A model generated the notes under the pieces. The model saw only the letters and a list, made by a program, of their open reading frames with translations, was not told the origin of the DNA and made no database searches. Source: Burkholderiaceae bacterium (GTDB lineage Bacteria > Pseudomonadota > Gammaproteobacteria > Burkholderiales > Burkholderiaceae). From it: a stretch of 64,000 nt of DNA. Location: assembly GCA_947450225.1 (NCBI GenBank), contig CANFUO010000001.1, positions 1 through 64,000 of the forward strand, written 5' to 3'. Both the position numbers and the translations under genes were made by a program. Below are positions 30,613 through 41,962 of this stretch, piece after piece; within the stretch, counting starts at the first letter, position 1; each line of letters opens with the position of its first letter.

Positions 30613-31764
30613 ATGGCACTTCCAGTGGTGGGCTTGGTTGGTTGGCGAGGTATGGTCGGTAGCGTCTTATTGGAGAGGATGCTAGTTGAGAATGACTTTT
30701 CGTTCTTTGAGCCCATATTTTTTAGCACGAGTAACGTAGGCGGCAAGGTTCCCACATTTGCCGGTCAAGTGATCACTAAAAATGAAGAAATCTTACAAGA
30801 TGCCAATAGCATAGAAGCCCTAAAAAAATGTGACTACATTATTTCAACGCAGGGTGGTGATTACACCAAAGCGACGTTTGAGCCCCTCAGGGCGAGTGGC
30901 TGGAAGGGACATTGGATCGACGCAGCAAGTTCACTTCGTATGAAGTCTGACGCAGTGATTGTTCTTGATCCAGTGAATCGTCATGTGATTGATCAAGCCT
31001 ATACACAAGGCAATCGTAATTGGATTGGTGGGAACTGTACTGTTAGTTTGATGTTGCTTGGTTTGCATGGCTTATTTAAAGCAGGAATAGTTGAATGGAT
31101 GAGTGCCATGACTTATCAAGCGGCTTCTGGGGCCGGCGCTCAGAATATGCGCGAATTATTGCAGCAAATGGGCTATTTGTTCAATAGTGTTCAATCAGAT
31201 TTAGACAATCCAGGCTCTGCAATTTTGGACATTGACCGTGAAGTGACGAAATCACTGCAAAGTAATGAATATCCTAAATCACATTTTAGAAACACTCCCT
31301 TAGCTGGCAGTCTCATTCCTTGGATTGATGTACCCGTAGAAAATGGGCAAACTAAAGAGGAGTGGAAAGGTGGAGCCGAGTGTAATAAGATTTTGGGTTT
31401 ACCGCCATTTAGAGAAGCTGGTAGCATACCCATTGACGGAATTTGCGTCAGAGTAGGTGCGATGAGATGTCACTCTCAAGGCTTAACGATTAAATTAAAA
31501 AAACATGTGCCGATTAACGAAGTAGAGCAACTAATCGCGCAAGCAAATGAATGGGTAAAAGTAGTACCCAATGAACGAGAAATGACAGAGCGTTATTTAA
31601 CTCCTGCAAGCGTTACGGGTACCTTACAGATTCCGGTGGGCCGAATACATCAATTAGCAATGGGCCCGGAATATATCGGTGCATTTACGGTTGGTGACCA
31701 ATTATTATGGGGTGCTGCCGAGCCGCTTCGGCGAATTTTGCGCATTTTATTGGAAGCAAAATAA
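30613..31764 (+). CDS. asd: Aspartate-semialdehyde dehydrogenase
   Basis: [47 protein letters not shown]. Confidence 0.97.
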   Translation: MALPVVGLVGWRGMVGSVLLERMLVENDFSFFEPIFFSTSNVGGKVPTFAGQVITKNEEILQDANSIEALKKCDYIISTQGGDYTKATFEPLRASGWKGHWIDAASSLRMKSDAVIVLDPVNRHVIDQAYTQGNRNWIGGNCTVSLMLLGLHGLFKAGIVEWMSAMTYQAASGAGAQNMRELLQQMGYLFNSVQSDLDNPGSAILDIDREVTKSLQSNEYPKSHFRNTPLAGSLIPWIDVPVENGQTKEEWKGGAECNKILGLPPFREAGSIPIDGICVRVGAMRCHSQGLTIKLKKHVPINEVEQLIAQANEWVKVVPNEREMTERYLTPASVTGTLQIPVGRIHQLAMGPEYIGAFTVGDQLLWGAAEPLRRILRILLEAK

Positions 31765-33305
31765 TGAAACTAAAGCTTCATATGAAATTTTTTCTATTAA
31801 TATGTGGCCTATTTTTTTATTGCCCCTCCTTTGCTGTGTCCCTTGGATCACTCAGCGTTGAATCTTCACCCAACGAAAATTTACAAGCAAAAATAGCAAT
31901 TCTGATGAGTGCTCAAGAATCAAAGTCACTGGGCACCCTACAGGCAAATTTAGCAAATCGTGCGGCTTATGAAAAGTTTGGTATTGCAATACCAAGTAAT
32001 GATTTGGCGCCACAAATAACGATACAAAACGACAATGTGGGTAAGCCCAGTGGCATTGTTTTAAAGTTTTCTAAAAATAATTCTGAATTAGAAAAAGCTT
32101 TTAATGACATCGTCATTGAATTAACCTGGTCTTCAGGTCAGTTAGTGCGTGTGTATACCGTTCTGAATACTCAGGCTAAAGAAATTAAAGTGCAGGCTGG
32201 TGACAATTTGGTCAATATTGTGAATCAAGTAATGTCTAATATTGACGGAGTTGATTTTAATCAGACATTAGTCGCTTTATATCGTTTAAATCCAAAGGCT
32301 TTTTTTGCCGGTAATATTCACCGTTTAAAACAAGGTGAAACATTGCAGTTGCCTACCGCGACAATGGCTGCTTCGATACCTGAGCAAGAGGCAAGAGAGT
32401 TTGTTGCATCTGGGGCTAAAAACTACCGCGAGCGGCAATTCAATAACTCTTCAGATGCAGTATTGAGTGCAAATAATAGAACTTATCAACAAGCGCAGTT
32501 AAAAGACTCCTTCAAAGATCGTTTAAAGATAGGTTCTTCGCAAACTGAGACTGAGCAATCGGTCAATCAAGCAAAATTAAACGAAGATTTTATCGCCCAG
32601 CAAAAAATGTTGGAAGAAGCTCAACAACGAATTGCTGAGCTTGAGCGCAATATAGCCGACTTAAAAGAAATTAATGCAAAAAAAATAGCGTCATCACAAC
32701 GCGTTGAATTTGGGCAGTATGGGCTTCTAATTGGAGTTCTAGCCCTGACAGGCATCTTCTTATTTGGGGTGTTGCGTCGATCCACTCCATATCAGCCCCC
32801 ACAGAGAAATATGATGCCTGCAGTACCTACGATGAACACGGAAGCTTACTTCCCCAGCTTAAAAGTTCCTGCAGAAGAAGTTGACGAACCAGTGGTAAGT
32901 ATTAGCCAGGAGGCTGCGCAGGTTGCGCATCAACAAATGCCTGATCACGTCAAGGCGCTTTTTACAAATATTGATTTAAATTTACCAGCGAACACATCAA
33001 CTATTGTTCAGCCAACCAGTCCTATTGCTTCGGAAAATAGCCCCAAAGGGCCAACAAACACGGGTGCCTTCTCTTTAGATTTAAGTGTTGTCAATCCGCA
33101 CCCAGATTCAACATCTGTTGGCATATCCCAGCCCATTCTAAATACCGACGAACAAAAAGTTCGTTTAAATCTTGCGCGCTCCTATATCAAAATTAAAGAT
33201 TTTGAAACAGCAAGAATTCTATTAACAGATTTAGTACAACTAGGAACAACCGCGGATACGGAAGTATTTGCACAAGCCTCACAGCTTTTGATGGAAATTT
33301 CGTGA
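31764..33305 (+). CDS. fimV: FimV-like protein (LysM-type region, one TM, C-terminal FimV domain)
   Basis: N-terminal secreted domain LGSLSVESSPNENLQAKIAI, LysM-like VQAGDNLVNIVNQV, TM YGLLIGVLALTGIFLFGVL, C-terminal DEQKVRLNLARSYIKIKDFETARILLTDLV; sits between asd and truA. Confidence 0.82.
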   Translation: MKLKLHMKFFLLICGLFFYCPSFAVSLGSLSVESSPNENLQAKIAILMSAQESKSLGTLQANLANRAAYEKFGIAIPSNDLAPQITIQNDNVGKPSGIVLKFSKNNSELEKAFNDIVIELTWSSGQLVRVYTVLNTQAKEIKVQAGDNLVNIVNQVMSNIDGVDFNQTLVALYRLNPKAFFAGNIHRLKQGETLQLPTATMAASIPEQEAREFVASGAKNYRERQFNNSSDAVLSANNRTYQQAQLKDSFKDRLKIGSSQTETEQSVNQAKLNEDFIAQQKMLEEAQQRIAELERNIADLKEINAKKIASSQRVEFGQYGLLIGVLALTGIFLFGVLRRSTPYQPPQRNMMPAVPTMNTEAYFPSLKVPAEEVDEPVVSISQEAAQVAHQQMPDHVKALFTNIDLNLPANTSTIVQPTSPIASENSPKGPTNTGAFSLDLSVVNPHPDSTSVGISQPILNTDEQKVRLNLARSYIKIKDFETARILLTDLVQLGTTADTEVFAQASQLLMEIS

Positions 33306-34198
33306 TTTTTCAAGCACCACATACGATTAGCAATGAATTAAAGCGCATTGCCATCGGCATTCAATATGATGGCTCCTCTTTTTCCGGTTGGCAAAGTCAA
33401 GTTACACATCGAACCGTACAAGATCATATTGAATCAGCCATTACCCATTTCATTGGTGGGTTTGAAGAAAAGACAATCCGCTTAACGGCGGCAGGAAGAA
33501 CAGATAGTGGGGTTCATGCATTGGGGCAAGTTGCCCATTTTGATACCGTAGTTGAGCGTCCTGATTGGTCATGGGTACGAGGCTTAAATAATTTTTTACC
33601 AAGCTCTATATCCATACAATGGGCAAAACAAGTCCCTATAGAATTTGATGCAAGGTTTAGTGCGTTTGAGAGATCGTATGTCTATTTTTTACTCACATCT
33701 CCCGTAAAAATATCTTTATTACATCAAAAGGCTGGATACCATATGTTGCCACCTACCCAAACATTAAAGATTGAAGAAATGCGAAAAGCGAGTCAATATT
33801 TGATAGGTGAGCATGATTTTTCCTGTTTTAGATCCTCTGAGTGTCAGAGTAAAACCCCCATCAAGACAATCTACCAAATAGACATCGTAGAAGAAGGCCC
33901 CAAAGTGTTTCTCTTTTTACGTGCCAACGCATTTTTACACCATATGGTCAGAAATATTGTAGGCAGCCTTTTACACGTTGGTATAGGTAAGCAAACCGCT
34001 GAGTGGTTTTCAGAACTTTTGTTAAAAAAAGATAGAGCATTTGCCGCCCCAACATTTTCTGCAGATGGCTTGTACTTGGCCCATGTCGGTTATCCTAGCC
34101 AATATGGAATACCGGCACCTAGTTTTGAGCACTGCGCTATCCCATCTGCCTATTTATATCAAGCGTTTCCTTTGGCGAAACAGGGGGTAGAGATATGA
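33302..34198 (+). CDS. truA: tRNA pseudouridine(38-40) synthase (GTG start)
   Basis: IGIQYDGSSFSGWQSQ; TAAGRTDSGVHALGQVAHFDT; NAFLHHMVRNIVGSLLHVG. Confidence 0.97.
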   Translation: MIFQAPHTISNELKRIAIGIQYDGSSFSGWQSQVTHRTVQDHIESAITHFIGGFEEKTIRLTAAGRTDSGVHALGQVAHFDTVVERPDWSWVRGLNNFLPSSISIQWAKQVPIEFDARFSAFERSYVYFLLTSPVKISLLHQKAGYHMLPPTQTLKIEEMRKASQYLIGEHDFSCFRSSECQSKTPIKTIYQIDIVEEGPKVFLFLRANAFLHHMVRNIVGSLLHVGIGKQTAEWFSELLLKKDRAFAAPTFSADGLYLAHVGYPSQYGIPAPSFEHCAIPSAYLYQAFPLAKQGVEI

Positions 34199-34866
34199 GT
34201 CTAGTGGAATATGACCCACGAGTTACCCGGATCAAAATTTGTGGCCTTAGTACACCTGCAGATGTCCAAATGGCCATGGAGTTACAAATTGATGCAATTG
34301 GACTGGTCTTTTATCCACCAAGTCCTCGCCTTCTCAATATGACACAGGCATTTGAATTATCACGACTCCATCATGGGCAACTCCAAAATGTAGCTTTAGT
34401 TGTCGATGCGGACGATGATTTAGTAAAGTCTATCAAAGAACATTGTTTGATTGATATTTGGCAATTTCATGGCAATGAAAGTGCTGAGCGTTGTGCTCAA
34501 ATTGCTGGCAATCAATTATGGATAAAAGCAGCTAGAATTGATGAAAACTTCCAATTAGACAAATTTTCCCTACAATATAGGGATGCTTCTGCCTGGATAT
34601 TAGATGCCTTAGTCGATGGGTATGGTGGTGGCGGAAAAACATTCAATTGGGATTTAATACCGAGAACATGGATAAAAGAAAACGCGCATCGGGTCGTTTT
34701 GAGTGGTGGATTGAACGCACACAATGTAGCTGAGGCGATTTCGCATTTTCGGCCCTTAGGGGTAGATGTATCGAGTGGGGTTGAAATTTCCAAAGGGAAA
34801 AAAGATCCCGAATTAATGAGAAAATTTGTAATGCAAGTCAAGCAGATGAATCGATCTTCTGACTAG
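34195..34866 (+). CDS. trpF: Phosphoribosylanthranilate isomerase
   Basis: RIKICGLSTPADVQMAMELQIDAIGLVFYPPSPR; LSGGLNAHNVAEAI; GVDVSSGVE. Confidence 0.97.
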   Translation: MSLVEYDPRVTRIKICGLSTPADVQMAMELQIDAIGLVFYPPSPRLLNMTQAFELSRLHHGQLQNVALVVDADDDLVKSIKEHCLIDIWQFHGNESAERCAQIAGNQLWIKAARIDENFQLDKFSLQYRDASAWILDALVDGYGGGGKTFNWDLIPRTWIKENAHRVVLSGGLNAHNVAEAISHFRPLGVDVSSGVEISKGKKDPELMRKFVMQVKQMNRSSD

Positions 34867-34883
34867 TATAAAAAGGACCAATT

Positions 34884-36086
34884 ATGTATGACTTTCCCGA
34901 TAAAAGAGGCCATTTTGGGCCATACGGCGGCGTTTTTGTATCAGAGACTTTAATCTTTGCATTAGAGGAACTTAAACAAATTTACGCAAAATACCAGCAT
35001 GACCCTGAATTCAATGCTGAGTTTCATCGTGAATTAAAGCATTTTGTGGGACGTCCTAGCCCCATTTATCATGCCAAAAGATGGAGTGAGCAAGTAGGTG
35101 GAGCGCAAGTGTATTTTAAGCGTGAGGATTTAAACCATACTGGAGCTCACAAAATCAATAATGTTATTGGCCAAGCATTATTGGCTAAAAAAATGGGCAA
35201 GCCGCGTATCATCGCTGAAACCGGAGCAGGTCAACACGGCGTAGCTACGGCCACGATATGTGCGCGATTTGGACTTGAGTGTGTCATTTATATGGGTAGC
35301 GTTGATGTGGAGCGGCAAGCACAAAACATCTATCGGATGAAATTATTAGGGGCAACCGTTGTACCTGTTGAATCCGGTTCTAAGACATTAAAAGACGCCT
35401 TAAATGAAGCGATGCGTGACTGGGTCACCAATGTTGATAATACTTTTTATATCATTGGCACAGTAGCAGGGCCCCATCCATACCCAATGATGGTCAGAGA
35501 TTTTCAGAGCGTGATTGGGAACGAATGTATCGAACAGATGCCCCAAATGACGGGTGGACAACCTGATTACGTCCTTGCTTGTGTAGGCGGAGGATCAAAT
35601 GCGATGGGTATTTTCTATCCATACATTAATTATCCAGATGTCAAACTCATTGGCGTTGAAGCTGCTGGATCAGGAATCGGCACAGGTAAACATGCGGCCG
35701 CTTTATGTGCGGGAACACCAGGTGTATTACATGGTAATCGAACCTACTTAATCCAAGATGCAGATGGCCAAATTATGGAAACACATTCCATCTCGGCAGG
35801 GCTTGATTACCCCGGTGTGGGTCCAGAGCATGCCTGGTTAAAGGATATAAACCGAGCAACTTATACGGCAGTAACAGATGAAGAAGCCTTAGCCGCCTTT
35901 CATACCTGTTGTCAGATTGAAGGCATTATTCCGGCACTAGAAACTAGTCACGCAATTGCTTATGCATTTACCTTAGCCAAAACTTTACCCAAAGATAAAA
36001 CTATCTTAGTTAATCTCTCGGGGCGTGGCGATAAAGACATGCATACTGTTGCTCAAGCAGACAAAATCAAACTATCTCCGGCATAA
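34884..36086 (+). CDS. trpB: Tryptophan synthase beta chain
   Basis: [55 protein letters not shown]. Confidence 0.98.
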   Translation: MYDFPDKRGHFGPYGGVFVSETLIFALEELKQIYAKYQHDPEFNAEFHRELKHFVGRPSPIYHAKRWSEQVGGAQVYFKREDLNHTGAHKINNVIGQALLAKKMGKPRIIAETGAGQHGVATATICARFGLECVIYMGSVDVERQAQNIYRMKLLGATVVPVESGSKTLKDALNEAMRDWVTNVDNTFYIIGTVAGPHPYPMMVRDFQSVIGNECIEQMPQMTGGQPDYVLACVGGGSNAMGIFYPYINYPDVKLIGVEAAGSGIGTGKHAAALCAGTPGVLHGNRTYLIQDADGQIMETHSISAGLDYPGVGPEHAWLKDINRATYTAVTDEEALAAFHTCCQIEGIIPALETSHAIAYAFTLAKTLPKDKTILVNLSGRGDKDMHTVAQADKIKLSPA

Positions 36087-36098
36087 GGAACTCTATTC

Positions 36099-36914
36099 AT
36101 GGGTCGTATCGATACCGTATTTAAACAACTCAAATCATCTGGCAAGAAGGGGCTGATTCCTTTTATAACGGCTGGAGATCCAGAGTTATCGATGACAGTA
36201 CCTGTCATGCATGCCTTAGTTGAATCTGGGGCGGACATCATTGAATTAGGAATACCTTTTTCTGATCCGATGGCCGATGGTCCCGTTATCCAAAGGGCTT
36301 CTGAGCGGGCCTTAGCTAATGGGATGAATTTAGCCCAATGTTTGCAGATGGTTAAAACCTTTCGAGCAACAAATCATGAGACACCAGTTGTATTAATGGG
36401 TTATGCAAACCCCATAGAGCATATGGGTATTGGGTTATTTACAGAGCGCGCTAAAGAAGCTGGAGTAGATGGTGTTTTGGTTGTCGATTATCCACCAGAG
36501 GAATGCGAAGAATTTTCTGCCCAATTGCATAGTGCTGGATTATCACCAATTTTTTTATTAGCGCCGACGTCATCACCGGAGCGCATACAACAAGTCGCGA
36601 AAGTCTCTAGTGGATATATATATTACGTCTCACTAAAAGGTGTTACTGGCTCGAGTAACATAGACACAGCAGAAGTAGAGAGCATTACACAACTGATACG
36701 ATCACAAACTAAAACACCTCTTGCCATTGGCTTTGGGATTCGGGATGCGCAATCAGCTAAAAAACTCAGTAAAAGTGCTGACGCTGTAATTATTGGCAGT
36801 AAACTTGTGCAAATATTAGAAGAGTCATCGCCACAGACAAGGTTACAATCACTTAAGAACTTTATTCTTGAAATACGCACAGCGTTAGATGAGTCATCAA
36901 ACACTACATCTTGA
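36099..36914 (+). CDS. trpA: Tryptophan synthase alpha chain
   Basis: [51 protein letters not shown]. Confidence 0.98.
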   Translation: MGRIDTVFKQLKSSGKKGLIPFITAGDPELSMTVPVMHALVESGADIIELGIPFSDPMADGPVIQRASERALANGMNLAQCLQMVKTFRATNHETPVVLMGYANPIEHMGIGLFTERAKEAGVDGVLVVDYPPEECEEFSAQLHSAGLSPIFLLAPTSSPERIQQVAKVSSGYIYYVSLKGVTGSSNIDTAEVESITQLIRSQTKTPLAIGFGIRDAQSAKKLSKSADAVIIGSKLVQILEESSPQTRLQSLKNFILEIRTALDESSNTTS

Positions 36915-36934
36915 ATAAATAGAAGAGGAATGAT

Positions 36935-37807
36935 ATGAGTTGGATAGATAAATTATTACCTCCACAGATTCAGCAAACGGACCCTAGTCTAAGAAAAACT
37001 GTCCCTGAAGGATTGTGGGTTAAGTGCGTATCTTGCGAATCGGTATTGTATCGAACTGATATAGAAGCAAACCAATACGTGTGCCCAAAGTGTAATCATC
37101 ATATGCGCATCAAGGCAAGACTCCGCTTAGATTATTTGTTGGACAAAGAAGGGCGTTATGAAATAGGTCAAGAAGTATTACCGCTTGATTCATTACGATT
37201 TAAAGATACAAAAAAGTATCCAGATCGTTTACAAGATGCAATGGATGCAACAGGTGAGACAGATGCCATGGTCGTTTTGGGTGGTTCGATTCACACCTTA
37301 CCGGTTGTGATTGCTTGTTTTGAATTTGAGTTCATGGGTGGCTCAATGGGTTCAGTCGTCGGTGAGCGTTTTGTAAGGGGAGCACAATCTGCATTAGATC
37401 AAAAAATTCCATTTATTTGTATTTGTGCAACGGGTGGTGCCCGCATGCAAGAAAGTCTTTTATCCCTTATGCAAATGGCCAAAACCAATTCAATGTTGAC
37501 CAAGCTGGCCAAAGCTAAATTGCCTTACATTAGTGTTTTAACAGATCCAACCATGGGTGGTATCTCTGCCAGTTTTGCATTTATGGGTGATGTCGTGATG
37601 GCAGAGCCTCGTGCCCTTATCGGTTTTGCTGGACCCCGTGTGATAGAGCAAACCGTTCGTGAAAAGTTACCAGAAGGATTTCAACGATCAGAGTTTTTGT
37701 TACAAAAAGGTGGCATTGACATGATTGTCGATCGCCGTCAAATGCGCGCTGAAATTGCAAACTTACTCGCTCTATTACAAAAACAATCCATAGACTCAAT
37801 CGCATAA
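36935..37807 (+). CDS. accD: Acetyl-CoA carboxylase carboxyltransferase subunit beta
   Basis: Zinc ribbon [60 protein letters not shown]. Confidence 0.98.
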   Translation: MSWIDKLLPPQIQQTDPSLRKTVPEGLWVKCVSCESVLYRTDIEANQYVCPKCNHHMRIKARLRLDYLLDKEGRYEIGQEVLPLDSLRFKDTKKYPDRLQDAMDATGETDAMVVLGGSIHTLPVVIACFEFEFMGGSMGSVVGERFVRGAQSALDQKIPFICICATGGARMQESLLSLMQMAKTNSMLTKLAKAKLPYISVLTDPTMGGISASFAFMGDVVMAEPRALIGFAGPRVIEQTVREKLPEGFQRSEFLLQKGGIDMIVDRRQMRAEIANLLALLQKQSIDSIA

Positions 37808-37814
37808 TATTCTC

Positions 37815-39128
37815 GTGTTTTCAAAAGATCCGCTTTATTTTCCAGACTTAAACACGTGGTTAGCTTTCTTAGAAAAGGCACATCCTGTCGGAATTGACAT
37901 GGGATTAACTCGGATTAAGCAAGTTCAGGTGGCCCTCAATTTTCAGTTTAACTGCCCAGTCATCACAGTTGCAGGAACCAATGGTAAGGGCTCGACATGT
38001 GCATTTCTGGAAGCCATTCTATCTGAAGCTGGGTATAAAGTAGGGTGTCACACATCACCGCACTTGATTGAATTTTCAGAACGAGCAAGGATAGGGCGTT
38101 TAAATGTTTCTGAAGACTTGTTATTAAAGCACTTTAGGGAAGTAGAGCGAGCAAGAGCCTCTTTGCCTGAACTTGTAAGCCTGACTTACTTTGAATTTAC
38201 TACCTTAGCCATCATGCATTTATTTGCTAGCCAAGCATTAGATGTTGTTATCTTAGAAGTGGGCTTAGGTGGCAGATTGGATGCTGTCAATATTATTGAT
38301 GCAGATTGTGCCGTAATCACTAGTATTGATCTTGACCATACAGAGCTTTTGGGAAATACACGCGAGTTAATTGCTCTTGAAAAGGCGGGCATTATGCGCG
38401 CAGGAAAAATTGCTATTTGCGCAGATCCCGTTCCACCAAGCACATTAGTAGCTCATGCAGACGATTTGGGCGTTGATCTTTGGTTACATGGACGCGACTT
38501 TAACTTTTCTGGAGACCAACAACAGTGGGCCTGGTCAGGTAGAATAAGGCGTGTCAATGGCTTGGCCTATCCAGCACTTCGAGGTGCAAATCAGCTTTTA
38601 AATGCCTCTGCTGCCATTGCGACCCTCATGAGTCTGCGCGAGAGGTTGCCAATCGGCGTACAAGCAATACGAAATGGCTTCGCTATGGTTGACTTGCCAG
38701 GAAGATTCCAAGTACTTCCTGGACAGCCTACGGTGGTCTTAGATGTTGCACATAACCCACATGCAAGTAGTGCACTAGCAGCAAGTTTAGACAAAATGGG
38801 CTATTTTCCTTTTACCCATGCCATCTTTGGAGTCATGGCAGACAAGGATATTGAAGGGGTCATCAGACCCATGTTGGGAATAGTTGATTATTGGCATTGT
38901 GTTGACTTGCCCACTCCACGGGCGGCTAGTGCCATGCAAATTAGGCAGGTATTAGAAAATTTAGGGGTAAAAAACTCACCAGAATCAGGAATTACTACCG
39001 ATACCAGCGTTACGCTTGGATATCAAAAAACCATCGATGGGCTTGGTCAAAATGATAGAATACTCGTATTCGGATCTTTCTTAACAGTTAGTGCTGTAAT
39101 GAGCTTACTTAAATTACAAAAGCATTGA
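37815..39128 (+). CDS. folC: Bifunctional folylpolyglutamate synthase/dihydrofolate synthase (GTG start)
   Basis: VAGTNGKGSTCAFLEAIL; HTSPHLIEFSERARI; EVGLGGRLDAVNII; DVAHNPHAS. Confidence 0.96.
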   Translation: MFSKDPLYFPDLNTWLAFLEKAHPVGIDMGLTRIKQVQVALNFQFNCPVITVAGTNGKGSTCAFLEAILSEAGYKVGCHTSPHLIEFSERARIGRLNVSEDLLLKHFREVERARASLPELVSLTYFEFTTLAIMHLFASQALDVVILEVGLGGRLDAVNIIDADCAVITSIDLDHTELLGNTRELIALEKAGIMRAGKIAICADPVPPSTLVAHADDLGVDLWLHGRDFNFSGDQQQWAWSGRIRRVNGLAYPALRGANQLLNASAAIATLMSLRERLPIGVQAIRNGFAMVDLPGRFQVLPGQPTVVLDVAHNPHASSALAASLDKMGYFPFTHAIFGVMADKDIEGVIRPMLGIVDYWHCVDLPTPRAASAMQIRQVLENLGVKNSPESGITTDTSVTLGYQKTIDGLGQNDRILVFGSFLTVSAVMSLLKLQKH

Positions 39129-39157
39129 AATACCTCTAAATGTGTAGATAAAAATTA

Positions 39158-39865
39158 ATGATTTCATTTCTAAAATTTAAAAAGAAAAATTCCACAGATG
39201 CAAATCAGTCTCGAACAGAGCCTTCAATGCAATCTCGTCGGCAGGTGGTAAGTGATGATGACCAAGAAGAGTTAGCTGAAAATCCTGAAGTGCAACGATC
39301 ACGACACCGACTTTTAGGGGCGGGTTTTTTGTTACTGCTTGCTATTGTAGGATTACCTAGAGTATTTGATTCTGAGCCTAAAAAAATTAAAAATGATGTT
39401 GTTTTAAAAGTTGTTAGTTCTGTAAGTGATGCGGCAAACACAGTGGATGAAAAAAAAATCACAACCATCACGCCGTCATCACCATTAGTTCCTGAAGAGA
39501 CAGTTGTTAGCACAACCAAAAAGACAGACATTGTTGAATCTAAAACCAACAAAAACAACATGGATAACGGCGAAGTAGTTGTATCCGAATCCACGACAAA
39601 AGAAGTAGATAAATCCAAAGCAAAATTTTATATACAAGTTGCAGCATATTCATCCAATGATCGTGTGAAGAAGATGTCTTCTAAGTTAAAGGAATTAAAA
39701 ATCTCTAGCTATGTAATCGAGAGAAAAAAAGAATCTGACGGCACCTCTTTATATTTATTACGATCAGGACCATATACGAGTCGTGATGATGCTCAAGTCG
39801 CAGTGAAGAAAATGGTGGAGCTTGAGCTTGCACCTAAAATTATAGAAATGAAAACACCTCAGTAA
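39158..39865 (+). CDS. SPOR-domain protein (DedD-like)
   Basis: One TM (LLGAGFLLLLAIVGLPRVF), Ser/Thr/Lys-rich linker, C-terminal SPOR domain FYIQVAAYSSNDRVKKMSSKLKELK..LLRSGPYTSRDDAQ. Confidence 0.9.
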   Translation: MISFLKFKKKNSTDANQSRTEPSMQSRRQVVSDDDQEELAENPEVQRSRHRLLGAGFLLLLAIVGLPRVFDSEPKKIKNDVVLKVVSSVSDAANTVDEKKITTITPSSPLVPEETVVSTTKKTDIVESKTNKNNMDNGEVVVSESTTKEVDKSKAKFYIQVAAYSSNDRVKKMSSKLKELKISSYVIERKKESDGTSLYLLRSGPYTSRDDAQVAVKKMVELELAPKIIEMKTPQ

Positions 39866-40395
39866 TGAATACATTTGCCTTTACCACTATCGACTTTATT
39901 GTTATCGGAATTATTGCTTTTTCTGCAATCCTGGGATTAATTCGGGGATTTATAAAAGAAGCATTCTCTTTAGTTGGTTTTGCACTAGCAATGTATTTAG
40001 CTTATCGTTTTTCTGGTGAAGTCGCAACAAGATGGTTAAGCAGTATTACTGGAGGGGTCACTGCACAACATGTGTTGGCATTTATTGGCCTATTTATTTG
40101 CGTGCTCATTCTTTCGAAAATCATATCGAATTTACTTAATCGCGTTTCAAGCAAGATTGGTCTATCATTTTTTGATCGCTTACTTGGGTCTATTTTTGGT
40201 GTTATGAGAGGTGGCTTAATTGTGATTGTTTTATCGACTTTATTTGCCTTAACTGATATACCAAAAAGTGCTGAATGGAAAGATGCTTTAACAAAGCCTG
40301 CGGTAGAAATGGCAGTTGGATTTATTCGTTCTTGGTTGCCTGATGATTGGGCTAATCAATTAAAAAATGCTACTGACATACGTCAAGTACCTTAA
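39865..40395 (+). CDS. cvpA: CvpA family membrane protein
   Basis: DFIVIGIIAFSAILGLIRGFIKEAFSLVGFALAMYLAYRFS; upstream of purF. Confidence 0.93.
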   Translation: MNTFAFTTIDFIVIGIIAFSAILGLIRGFIKEAFSLVGFALAMYLAYRFSGEVATRWLSSITGGVTAQHVLAFIGLFICVLILSKIISNLLNRVSSKIGLSFFDRLLGSIFGVMRGGLIVIVLSTLFALTDIPKSAEWKDALTKPAVEMAVGFIRSWLPDDWANQLKNATDIRQVP

Positions 40396-40413
40396 TTCAT
40401 CGAAAGATAGCTT

Positions 40414-41955
40414 ATGTGCGGAATTGTTGGGGTAGTTGCAAATGAACCAGTAAATCAACTCCTGTATGACGCATTATTATTGTTGCAACACCGTGGACAA
40501 GATGCTGCCGGAATCGCCACGCATAATGGCAATGCATTTCATATGCATAAAGCCAATGGCTTAGTCAGAGATGTGTTTCGAACACGAAATATGCGAGGCT
40601 TAGTTGGAAATTCTGGGATAGGGCAAGTCAGGTATCCTACTGCTGGATCTGCGAGTAGTGAAGAAGAAGCGCAACCCTTTTATGTCAATGCTCCTTTCGG
40701 AATTGTCCTTGCTCATAATGGTAATTTGACCAATGCACCGAAGTTACGGGACGAGATGTTTCATCGTGATCGTAGACATATCAATACAAGCTCAGATACT
40801 GAGGTTTTATTAAATGTCTTAGCGGATGAAATACAGCGTTCAACCAACGGGATTGTGATGGATGCCTTCTCTGCTTTTAATGCTCTAGAGAAAGTTTATG
40901 AGCGATTAGAAGGCTCTTTTGCTGTTGTCTCGATGATTGCTGGTCATGGCTTATTAGCCTTTCGTGATGCGCACGGTATTCGTCCCTTATGTATTGGGAG
41001 AATGGACGTTGGACAAGGAAAATCTCAGTGGATGGTCAGTTCTGAATCCGTCGCGATAGAGGGTATTGGTTATGAATTTGTCAGAGATGTTGCTCCTGGA
41101 GAAGCAATCTTTGTTGATTTAGATGGTAATTTCGCTAGTCGACAAATTGTTGCTGATGCTGATTTAAATCCTTGCGTTTTTGAATACGTCTATTTAGCTA
41201 GACCAGACTCATACATGGATGGAATTTCTATTTTCGATGTCAGAATGCGCATGGGCGATTACTTGGCCGAAAAAATAAAGCGTGAAACAGATATTAGTGA
41301 TATTGATGTTGTCATGCCAATCCCAGATTCAAGTAGACCTGCCGCCATGCAAGTGGCCAAATTGTTAGGAATAGAGTACCGGGAAGGATTTTTTAAAAAT
41401 CGCTACATAGGCCGGACATTTATTATGCCTGGGCAAGCTGTCCGAAAAAAATCTGTCCGCCAAAAACTCAATGCTATGCATGTTGAGTTTCAAAATAAAT
41501 CTGTATTGATTGTGGATGACTCGATTGTGCGTGGTACTACATCTCATGAAATTGTGCAAATGGCAAGAAGTGCGGGAGCTAGAAAAGTGATCTTTGCTTC
41601 TGCTGCACCGCCAGTTCGCTTTCCCAATGTGTATGGAATTGACATGCCTACGCGTGCTGAATTAGTTGCTTATGGAAGAACATTGACTGAAATTAACGAT
41701 TTAATTGGCTCAGATCAGTTAATTTATCAAGATGTTAATGATTTGAAGCAAGCGATAAGGGACTTGAATCCATTAATTAATGATTTTGAAGCTTCATGTT
41801 TTGATGGTAAGTATGTCACAGGTAATATTAACAGTTCATATCTCGATGCCTTAGAAGCATCACGAACCTCATCATTGTCTATGGAAGATCGTGCTGGAGA
41901 TCAGGGGGATTTCTCTCGTTCTCAGTTAAACTTACAACTTACAGTTCAAGACTAG
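40414..41955 (+). CDS. purF: Amidophosphoribosyltransferase
   Basis: MCGIVGVVANEPVNQLLYDALLLLQHRGQDAAGIAT; VLIVDDSIVRGTTSHEIVQMARSAGA. Confidence 0.98.
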   Translation: MCGIVGVVANEPVNQLLYDALLLLQHRGQDAAGIATHNGNAFHMHKANGLVRDVFRTRNMRGLVGNSGIGQVRYPTAGSASSEEEAQPFYVNAPFGIVLAHNGNLTNAPKLRDEMFHRDRRHINTSSDTEVLLNVLADEIQRSTNGIVMDAFSAFNALEKVYERLEGSFAVVSMIAGHGLLAFRDAHGIRPLCIGRMDVGQGKSQWMVSSESVAIEGIGYEFVRDVAPGEAIFVDLDGNFASRQIVADADLNPCVFEYVYLARPDSYMDGISIFDVRMRMGDYLAEKIKRETDISDIDVVMPIPDSSRPAAMQVAKLLGIEYREGFFKNRYIGRTFIMPGQAVRKKSVRQKLNAMHVEFQNKSVLIVDDSIVRGTTSHEIVQMARSAGARKVIFASAAPPVRFPNVYGIDMPTRAELVAYGRTLTEINDLIGSDQLIYQDVNDLKQAIRDLNPLINDFEASCFDGKYVTGNINSSYLDALEASRTSSLSMEDRAGDQGDFSRSQLNLQLTVQD

Positions 41956-41962
41956 GCTTAAC

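Noticed and set aside
39205-39618. 137-aa minus-strand ORF antisense to the SPOR-domain gene
   Set aside because: Low-complexity Ser/Thr/Val-rich product mirrors the repetitive Lys/Thr/Val linker on the plus strand; not a credible gene.
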